From NCBI GenBank assembly GCA_015487755.1, contig WFPG01000226.1, forward strand, positions 1 to 12,824: a stretch of 12,824 nucleotides of DNA, in the 5' to 3' direction. The stretch comes from Acidobacteriota bacterium (lineage in GTDB: Bacteria > Acidobacteriota > Holophagae > Thermotomaculales > Thermotomaculaceae). Below are positions 6,328 to 12,824 of the stretch, piece after piece. Under the pieces are notes generated by a model, which saw nothing but the letters and a program-made list of their open reading frames with translations, searched no databases and had not been told where the DNA came from. The position numbers and the translations under genes were made by a program. The number at the start of each line of letters is the position of its first letter. Positions within the stretch are counted from its first letter, which is position 1.

Positions 6328-9324
6328 TTATTTAATTGAGAAGGCGCAGAAATGGTTGTAATCACAGAACTTGCAGGCATCTCCGGGAGTGGGGATTATT
6401 AAGTCAGAGTTTTTCATATGGTTGAAAATCAGGAGTAGCACTCTTTCAAAATCTTCCAATTGAAAAGAATCAGAAATGTTTTTAAAAGAGAAGCCTTTTT
6501 TAATATTAGAAGGCTTTGACTCCCCTAATAAATACAGGCAACTTTCAATTTTCAAAGGGTCAAAGTTTTCAGACTTTGAATAAAGGTATATGTAAAAAGG
6601 TAATTGAATTGAGTTGATTGATTTCTTTAAAAATTCAACGCATTTAACTCTTTCGTCGGGATTATCGGCCATTAAGTCGGAAAGTTTGTTTTTAGAAGGA
6701 ACCTTTGCATAACTGCCCGTTTTATAGTCAATTATCCTTATTTTATCCCCTTGAAGTTTCTCAACCCTGTCAATCTTTCCGTAAAGTTTAATGTTTTTGC
6801 CGCCGAATTTAAAATCCCTGACAACAACAGGCTTTTCAACATCAATAAGCATAGGTTTTTCCTTTTCCGCATCCTGCATAAAATAGTCAAACAATGAATT
6901 TAGCCTGAACTTTGCAACCCTTTTAAATATCTCCTTTTTTATAGGCTCAAGGTTTTTTATGTATTTAACTACATCTTCAAGACCCTTTATTTCAAACTCT
7001 TTAAACTTCCCCTTATCAACAAAGTTTTCAACCTCGTCTAAAACCTTTTTCTTTACACTTTCTACCATTTTTTTTGTAATAAACTCCCCTCTATGCTTTA
7101 CAAAACCCTTTTCAAGCACATGGTGAATAAGGCTTCCCACCTTGTCAGCCCTCTGGCTCTCCTCAAGGTGCGCCTTTTCCTTTATATCAGCAATCCTTTT
7201 TAAGTAAAACATATAAGGGCATTGCAAATAATCGTCAATAAATGTTGCGGAAATGGAGTAATCCCCCGAAAAAAAGTGCTCTATCTTCTCTCTTATCCAA
7301 TCTGTTTTTTCAATACCTTCCTTAAATTCGCAGGGCAAACCATCCGCAACCTTTCCCCTTTCAAGGTTTAAAGAAGGAAGTAAAATAGTGGATTTTTCAA
7401 CCTTAACATCTTTTCTCTCAAACTCTTTTTCAAGAATCAATTGCTCAACAAACCTGCTTTTTGTCTTCTTTTCTAAAGTTGTCTGGCCGCTCTGGTAAAA
7501 GATAAAAACATTTTTGCTTGAATCAATCAGCCTGAAAAAGTTGTATTTAATAAGTTTTTCCCTCTCTTTAAACCCTGAAAGCCCTAACTCAAACTTCAGA
7601 GCCTCAGGCATTAAAGGGTCAATCTTTTCCGTATTCGGCAAAACCCCCTCGTTTACATCTAAAACAAACAGGTAATCAAAAGACAAACTCCTTGACTCAA
7701 GCATTCCCATAATCTGCACCCCTTCAAGTGGGTTTCCCTCAAACGGGATTGAGATTGACTTTGAAAGGGTGTTTATTATTGAGTAAAAAAGCCTCCGGTT
7801 AAACCTGACATTGCTTAAACTTTTCTCTCCCTTCAACGAATCAAGCCTTGAAACAACGGATGTTAAAAAGTAGTCAAGCACTATTGAATCGTAAAGGTAA
7901 TTTGAATCTTTAAGCAAATCCCTATCAAAAAGGGAGTACAGTTTTTCAAAGGCATTGTATAAGCCTTCAATATCTTTGGCTTCAATAAAAGGCTTTAAAA
8001 TGTAAGAGTAAATCCTTTTTGCAAAATTCCCCAAATCAGCCTGCCCCTCAAAATACTGTTGCAAATTATTAAAATCAAGAAAAACAATGTTGTTTTCAAT
8101 AAGGTAATTAAAAAGTAAATCCGACAACGACCTATCCGCTTTCAGGTTCAAGAGATTCATTATCTCGCTTTTCAAGAGTTTCAAAAAGACAGGCACATAA
8201 ACCTTTGCTCCGCCGTTTCTTTCAATATCAACAAGTGTTTTAAAAAGCCTTTCAAGGAAATCCCCGAACCCTGTTTTTGAGAGGGGAAAGCCCATTGTTA
8301 TGTTTTTAGGCAAATCCCTTTCTTCAAGTTTTGACATATAGAACAATAGCGGAAACAGTGTCTTTGAATCGGGAAGGATTATCCCTATCTTTTTCGGGTT
8401 TTTCAAATCCCTTTCCGATTTTTTAATGTCGCCTAATACCTTTCTTAAAACCTTTACAACCTGCCTCACTTCAGAATGAACATCGTAACTTTCGTAAAAC
8501 TCTATCTTCGGCTTAAACTCAAAGCCTTTTTTAAATTCAGGCTTTTCCCCCCACTCTGTTCCCTTAAGCCATTTTCTATAAACACCGTAAACATCAAAGC
8601 CTTTGTCTTTGATTCTGTGAAGCCTGTTTTCGGTATCCGTCTGAAAGTAAAGGTATGTTTCAAAGTTTTCCTTAAAAAAGTTAATTATCCTCTTTTCGCT
8701 GTTTGTAAGGTATGAAAAGCCTGCGAAAATAAAGACATCTCCCTTAAACTCTTTGTCCAGCCTTCCAGATTCAAGCAGGTTTACGCACCTTTTGTAAATA
8801 TCTCCGCCGAATGAAACATTCTTATCCTCAACCTCTTTTCTGTAAGTGAGATAGAGAGTGTTCAGGTTTTCAAGAAGGTTTTTAGCCTGCTCCACAACTG
8901 TGTCAAAGTATTCGTAATCCTTTACACTTTCAATCAATTGAGTGTCAATTTCGCTGAAAAGGGAAGAAAGCCTTTTAACCCATGGAAAGACAAGGAAATC
9001 TTCTCCACCTAACTTTAAGTACAAATTCCTGTTTTGCTTTAAAATATTAAGGATAAAAAACAGCCTGTCTATTTCGTCCTGAATTTTCGGCGGTTTTTCG
9101 GAATAGTTAATTACCGTGTCTTTAACAAAATCACCCATTGAAAAAAGTTCTGTGTTTAAAAGGGATTCAAGGGAAAGGTTTTTCTCAATAAACCTTAAAG
9201 GCCTTACATTGGGGAAAATTACCCTTACCTTTCTCCCGTTTTTAGCAAAATCCTCAACCTCTTTTGACAAAAATTCGGTAAAGCCTATTGAAACATCAAC
9301 CGCAACAATTTTAAAGTTTGACAT
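6328..9324 (-). CDS. addB: AddB/RexB-type helicase-nuclease subunit with PD-(D/E)XK and Fe-S nuclease domain
   Basis: This is the second subunit of an AddAB-type enzyme that unwinds and resects double-strand breaks for RecA-dependent repair. The 998-residue protein has an N-terminal degenerate UvrD-like helicase region with no Walker A motif; AddB proteins of Bacillus type carry one there. NPLEGVQIMGMLESRSL (531-547) and FVLDVNEGVLP (553-563) are typical of the AddB/RecB-like family. The C-terminal nuclease has GSLIHHVLE (730-738), Asp852 (KIDRVE), Asp866 and Lys868 (DYKTG), and Gln907 (QLPFYIYLY). Cys702 with Cys984, Cys987 and Cys993 matches the AddB iron-sulfur staple. The ATG overlaps the end of addA by 14 bases and has GGGGAG (9337-9332) upstream, which implies translational coupling. 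Confidence 0.88.
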   Translation of the reverse strand: MSNFKIVAVDVSIGFTEFLSKEVEDFAKNGRKVRVIFPNVRPLRFIEKNLSLESLLNTELFSMGDFVKDTVINYSEKPPKIQDEIDRLFFILNILKQNRNLYLKLGGEDFLVFPWVKRLSSLFSEIDTQLIESVKDYEYFDTVVEQAKNLLENLNTLYLTYRKEVEDKNVSFGGDIYKRCVNLLESGRLDKEFKGDVFIFAGFSYLTNSEKRIINFFKENFETYLYFQTDTENRLHRIKDKGFDVYGVYRKWLKGTEWGEKPEFKKGFEFKPKIEFYESYDVHSEVRQVVKVLRKVLGDIKKSERDLKNPKKIGIILPDSKTLFPLLFYMSKLEERDLPKNITMGFPLSKTGFGDFLERLFKTLVDIERNGGAKVYVPVFLKLLKSEIMNLLNLKADRSLSDLLFNYLIENNIVFLDFNNLQQYFEGQADLGNFAKRIYSYILKPFIEAKDIEGLYNAFEKLYSLFDRDLLKDSNYLYDSIVLDYFLTSVVSRLDSLKGEKSLSNVRFNRRLFYSIINTLSKSISIPFEGNPLEGVQIMGMLESRSLSFDYLFVLDVNEGVLPNTEKIDPLMPEALKFELGLSGFKEREKLIKYNFFRLIDSSKNVFIFYQSGQTTLEKKTKSRFVEQLILEKEFERKDVKVEKSTILLPSLNLERGKVADGLPCEFKEGIEKTDWIREKIEHFFSGDYSISATFIDDYLQCPYMFYLKRIADIKEKAHLEESQRADKVGSLIHHVLEKGFVKHRGEFITKKMVESVKKKVLDEVENFVDKGKFKEFEIKGLEDVVKYIKNLEPIKKEIFKRVAKFRLNSLFDYFMQDAEKEKPMLIDVEKPVVVRDFKFGGKNIKLYGKIDRVEKLQGDKIRIIDYKTGSYAKVPSKNKLSDLMADNPDERVKCVEFLKKSINSIQLPFYIYLYSKSENFDPLKIESCLYLLGESKPSNIKKGFSFKNISDSFQLEDFERVLLLIFNHMKNSDLIIPTPGDACKFCDYNHFCAFSIK

Positions 9325-12300
9325 CTACAATCTCCCCGCCTTCTGTGTAGTAAACAATACCTTTCACATTAAACCCTTTGTATTTAAAAATTTTTATATA
9401 ATTCCTGACCTGTTCCTTATGCTTTTCTAAATCCCTTGCCCCTGTTTTATAGTCAATAATTACAAACTCGTTATTCTTAAAGACAAGCCTGTCTATACGG
9501 GATATAAAACCTTTCCCGCTTATAACCTCTTTCTCGTTCCACTCTTTTTCAACATTTACAAAGTAATCTTTCAGGTTTAAAACAGTTTGCAGGGCAAGTT
9601 GCTTAACTTTATCAAACCCGTTTGAAAACCCTGAAAGTTTTAACGCTTTCTGAAAAGCACTCTCAACAACCTTTTCTATTTCCCCTTCACTTTTTATCCC
9701 TTTAACAAAACTCATTGTTAAGTGAAAGATATTCCCGAACCTCTCTTTTTTATAGTCAAACTCGTAATCCTTCTCTTCAACAGACTTAAAATCACGCCTA
9801 ATTGTGTCAGCAAACTCAACTTCTGAATAAATCTCTTCCTCAACGCCTTCAGCCGACACTTTCCCGTCTTCTCTTAGAGCCTTTCCTTTCTCCCCTGTTT
9901 TGTAGAAAAATAGTTTTTCTTCTTCAAACTCCTCTAACAAATCCACCGCCAACTCTTTCAAAACATAGGCGGATGTTAAATACTTGCCGTCAATCTCTTT
10001 GTACCCCTGCTTGTACATCAACCCGCCTATAATGTACAATTCCCTTTTAGGCCTTGTGTTTGCAACATACATTAAGTTCAAAGACTCAACAAACTTTCTC
10101 AACTTTACATTAAAGTACTCTTCCCCTGCCTTTAAAGATATTTCCCGTAAACTACCGTCATTTTTCAGAATAACCTTTCTATCTCCCGCACCGTCAAACC
10201 ATTCAGACAAACCTAACGCAACATACTCTGCGTCCCCTTTCCCCGACATATCCCAATCGTAAAACGGGATTATAACAACCTCGGCCTCAAGACCTTTGGC
10301 CTTGTGAATTGTCATAAGCCTTATTGCGTCAATGTTTTCAGGCATTGAAAGTGTTATATCCACGTTTTTGTAAAAGTAATCAATAATCTCCGCAATTGAG
10401 TTGCCCTTCTCAGCCTGATTTAAAACAACCTCAAGAAACCTGTCAAAGTATGCGGAGTTTTCCTTTAAATCAAAGCCGTAAGGGTATTCAGGAAAATTAA
10501 ATGAAGATATAAGTTTTACAAAAAACTCGTACGGGGAAAGCAGTTTTGAAGAGTTAAAGCAATCTTTAAAAATTTCAGCAAAAGCAGCCGCATTCTCCTC
10601 GTCAGCGGTTTTTTTCAAAATATCCACCGCAATTGACAGGGAAAAACTTTCCATATCTTTGAATTCATTGAAAAAACTACCTCTGTCTTTAATCGGGCAA
10701 AACCCGTTCTCCCCTAAAGCCTTAAAAAGCGAAATATCGGCAGGATTTACAAAAAAAGCGGCAAGCACAAGAAGGTTTGTTATGTCCCTATTGTTCAAAA
10801 GTTTCAAAGAATCCTCAGTAACAAAGGAAACATTTTCCCCCTTTTCCCTGTTGTAATCAAAAATAAACTCCACAACCTTTTCCAAATCCTTCTTTCTTCT
10901 GCCTAAAACCATTATGTCTTTTTGGGGAAACCTCTTTAGAACATCGTCAAGTATCTCAAAGAATTTAGGCTTATACTTCTCCTCAACCTCATTCTCCCTT
11001 CCGTTTTTAGCAAGGCATTTGAAAAGGCTAACCTCAACATAACCCTCTTCCTTTGAAACTGTCTTCTGTTGGCATTCTTCAAACACCTTTTCAATCTCTT
11101 CAAAAGCCTTGTCTTTATCCTCTTTCCCGAAAACCTTATCAAGAACGGGAAGGATAAAACCTTTCGTTGCATTATTAAAAACAGAGTTGTTAAAATCTAC
11201 AATTTTAATCGCAGACCTGTAATTCTCCTTAATCGTTGTATTCTCATACTCTTTATCTTCTATCACCTGTATCAGGGAACACTCCTCGTTTCCCCCCTCA
11301 ATTCTGTCAAAAACCCTGTAATCCCCCCCTCTCCAGCCGTAAATCGCCTGCTTTTTATCCCCTACCACAAACAAACTTCCCCCTTCGGACAATGCGTTGT
11401 GAATAAGGGGACACATTGCGTCAAACTGGCTGTCGGAAGTATCCTGAAACTCGTCAATCAAATAATGGCTTATCTTCTCCCCGAGCCTACAAAATGCGTA
11501 AGGAAGGGAATAATTGTCTAAAACAGATTTAACCCTTTCGGTAATCTTCCCACCTACAACAAGGTTTAAAGCCTTCTTTATCTCCTCTTCCGTCTGCAAT
11601 ACGGTTTTGTAAACCTCAACTGCGGAAGAATCGTTGTAAACGGATTTAAAAAGGTGCAATGCTTTGTATAAAAAGTGAAGGCGCGCAAGTGCAGATTCAA
11701 CCTTGCTTCTCAAATCAATGCCTATCTTATCTTCCCCGCTCTTTGACAAAATCAAATCTATATAATCACCCTCTCTGGTTAACATATTCTTCCAGATTGT
11801 TGCGCCGAAGGTTTCTTCAACGCTGTCTTTGTTCAACCACTTTGTTTTATTCTTGTTGAAAAAACCCTCATGGTCTTCTTTAATGCCTTTTAACTCATTA
11901 AATTCAGACTGCATTTTCTCTTTTATAACCGCAATGCCCTCTTTAAATGACTTAACCTCTCTGCCCTCATTTAGTAAGCCGAACCTATTTTCATAATTGG
12001 TTTTAAACAAATTCCACAAAACGGAAAAAGTGTCCTCACCCTCATTTACAACAATAAACTCCACCGATTTGTCTTTATCCTGCAAAACCCTGTTTAACAA
12101 CTCTGAATCCTTAAAATTGTTCAGCGCCTTTCTTATAATCTTCTCCCCGTCAAATCCCCCTTTTTCAACCTGAAGAAGGACATCAAGGAAATTCAATAAT
12201 TTATCTTTCAGCCTCTGGTTTAAAAACAACTCGCTTACAGCAATGTCAAAAACCTCTTTCTCCTCAAAGGTTATGTCGTAATCGGGGTAAACATTCAAAT

Positions 12301-12739
12301 CAACGGCAAAAGCCTTGAAAATGCCGTTCATAAATGAATCTATTGTTGTTACCTGAAAATCTGAAAAATCCTCAATAACCGAAATCAAAACATCCAGAGC
12401 CTCGCTGCTTTCCAACTCAAAGCCCCTGTTTTTCTCCTTAAACCCCTCTGCCTTTGCAATCTCTTTTAAAAACTTTAAAACCCTCTCTTTCATCTCTGCA
12501 GCGGCTTTGTTTGTAAAGGTAATCGCTACAATTGAGTCAAGGCTTGAGACATTGCCGTTTTTAGGGGAATCTTTCGTTTGGCCGCATAATTTTTTTGAAG
12601 GCTTTACACCCTTTTTGTTTTTCAAAAAAGAAGCAAAACTTTTTAGAAGGTTTACATACCTTTGAGACAGTTTATAAGTCTTGCCAGCCCCTGCCGAGGC
12701 TTTGTATATTATCAGCCTTTTATTTGAATCTTCGCCCAT
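9311..12739 (-). CDS. addA: AddA-type UvrD/Rep helicase with C-terminal RecB-like nuclease domain
   Basis: This is the ATP-dependent motor and nuclease subunit of the AddAB complex. Numbering is from a GTG at 12745 (subtract 2 for my start). Helicase motifs run in order: Walker A ASAGAGKT (16-23), Ia AITFTNKAAAEM (74-85), II LIDEFQDTSDSQ (429-440), III VVGDKKQAIYGWRGGD (460-475), IV KENYRS (506-511), V MTIHKAKGLEAEVV (811-824) and VI LMYVANTRPKRELYI (891-905). The nuclease domain has His1008, Asp1085 (SRIDRL), Asp1098 and Lys1100 (IIDYKTG), and Gln1112 with Tyr1116. About 50 residues separate motifs I and Ia, and this segment includes a Lys-rich stretch (43-60). I prefer the ATG at 12739: GAGG (12748-12745) sits 5 bases upstream and overlaps the GTG at 12745, excluding the latter. 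Product length is 1142 residues. Confidence 0.93.
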   Translation of the reverse strand: MGEDSNKRLIIYKASAGAGKTYKLSQRYVNLLKSFASFLKNKKGVKPSKKLCGQTKDSPKNGNVSSLDSIVAITFTNKAAAEMKERVLKFLKEIAKAEGFKEKNRGFELESSEALDVLISVIEDFSDFQVTTIDSFMNGIFKAFAVDLNVYPDYDITFEEKEVFDIAVSELFLNQRLKDKLLNFLDVLLQVEKGGFDGEKIIRKALNNFKDSELLNRVLQDKDKSVEFIVVNEGEDTFSVLWNLFKTNYENRFGLLNEGREVKSFKEGIAVIKEKMQSEFNELKGIKEDHEGFFNKNKTKWLNKDSVEETFGATIWKNMLTREGDYIDLILSKSGEDKIGIDLRSKVESALARLHFLYKALHLFKSVYNDSSAVEVYKTVLQTEEEIKKALNLVVGGKITERVKSVLDNYSLPYAFCRLGEKISHYLIDEFQDTSDSQFDAMCPLIHNALSEGGSLFVVGDKKQAIYGWRGGDYRVFDRIEGGNEECSLIQVIEDKEYENTTIKENYRSAIKIVDFNNSVFNNATKGFILPVLDKVFGKEDKDKAFEEIEKVFEECQQKTVSKEEGYVEVSLFKCLAKNGRENEVEEKYKPKFFEILDDVLKRFPQKDIMVLGRRKKDLEKVVEFIFDYNREKGENVSFVTEDSLKLLNNRDITNLLVLAAFFVNPADISLFKALGENGFCPIKDRGSFFNEFKDMESFSLSIAVDILKKTADEENAAAFAEIFKDCFNSSKLLSPYEFFVKLISSFNFPEYPYGFDLKENSAYFDRFLEVVLNQAEKGNSIAEIIDYFYKNVDITLSMPENIDAIRLMTIHKAKGLEAEVVIIPFYDWDMSGKGDAEYVALGLSEWFDGAGDRKVILKNDGSLREISLKAGEEYFNVKLRKFVESLNLMYVANTRPKRELYIIGGLMYKQGYKEIDGKYLTSAYVLKELAVDLLEEFEEEKLFFYKTGEKGKALREDGKVSAEGVEEEIYSEVEFADTIRRDFKSVEEKDYEFDYKKERFGNIFHLTMSFVKGIKSEGEIEKVVESAFQKALKLSGFSNGFDKVKQLALQTVLNLKDYFVNVEKEWNEKEVISGKGFISRIDRLVFKNNEFVIIDYKTGARDLEKHKEQVRNYIKIFKYKGFNVKGIVYYTEGGEIVDVKL

Positions 12740-12742
12740 ATC

Positions 12743-12748
12743 CACCTC
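12743..12748 (-). promoter_or_regulatory. addA ribosome binding site
   Basis: Minus-strand GAGGTG, with its GAGG core at 12748-12745, lies 5 bases before the ATG at 12739. It overlaps the upstream in-frame GTG at 12745, which therefore has no room for a Shine-Dalgarno of its own. This decides the addA start. Confidence 0.65.
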
Positions 12749-12759
12749 AATTTAAATAA

Positions 12760-12765
12760 ATTATA
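12760..12765 (-). promoter_or_regulatory. -10 box for addAB
   Basis: A perfect minus-strand TATAAT lies about 20 bases before the addA ATG. The implied transcript would start near 12753, leaving a leader of about 14 bases that just includes the GAGG ribosome binding site. The T-rich sequence upstream holds no good -35 match, so the promoter could be weak or of another class. Confidence 0.45.
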
Positions 12766-12824
12766 CAGGAAAAAAACAAAAAGAAAATTTATAAAATTGT
12801 ATTTTTAAAAGCCTGCCCCCTGCC

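Noticed and set aside
11069..11521. Plus-strand open frame of 150 codons opposite addA
   Set aside because: It is antisense to conserved helicase motifs II-IV and has no recognisable domain, so it is a shadow of a long AT-rich gene.
12740..12745. GTG start for addA at 12745
   Set aside because: The GTG overlaps the GAGG that serves the ATG at 12739 and has no ribosome binding site of its own.
12811..12824. GC-rich edge sequence (GCCTGCC then CCCTGCC)
   Set aside because: It stands out from the AT-rich gap and could be one arm of a hairpin or the edge of a repeat, but the window ends before a partner can be seen.

Overview
The window is an AT-rich stretch (poly-A/T-rich intergenic DNA, mostly A/T third codon positions) of a bacterial chromosome with eight recognisable protein genes, one probable small ORF, and no sign of rRNA, tRNA, insertion sequences or CRISPR. 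A Tat translocase subunit, an AddAB-type helicase-nuclease, a B12-type radical SAM protein and a Thermotoga-type S-adenosylmethionine decarboxylase together suggest a low-GC, probably anaerobic and possibly thermophilic bacterium of a deep-branching phylum. The phylum cannot be fixed from the sequence alone.

Layout. (1) 57-239 minus: tatA, reading out of the window. It diverges from rsgA (366-1268 plus), and each has a promoter-like sequence in the shared gap. (2) One base after rsgA comes a TTG-initiated B12-binding/radical SAM protein of unknown role (1270-2580), with a terminator-like hairpin inside its first codons. (3) A 245-base gap holds a 29-codon ORF with a perfect Shine-Dalgarno (2721-2810), then speD (2826-3224) and speE (3249-4085). 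These two genes decarboxylate SAM and transfer its aminopropyl group to putrescine to make spermidine. (4) A symmetric terminator (4088-4110) separates speE from the convergent minus-strand block. (5) The minus-strand block, in transcription order, is addA (12739-9311), addB (9324-6328, overlapping addA by 14 bases) and a DUF255/YyaL-family thioredoxin-fold protein (6248-4113) with its own consensus -10 box.

Most of the window is housekeeping: protein export, ribosome maturation, polyamine synthesis and double-strand break repair. The least explained part is the leader of the spermidine operon. It contains an uncharacterised short ORF with an internal 12-base tandem repeat and several mutually exclusive short hairpins around its ribosome binding site and AUG. 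Its stop codon lies only three bases before the speD ribosome binding site. This layout suggests a translated leader that could regulate spermidine synthesis, which is inference. The second point of interest is the terminator-like hairpin inside the radical SAM gene. The third is the conflict between a clear signal peptide and an internal start with a better ribosome binding site in the YyaL-family gene.
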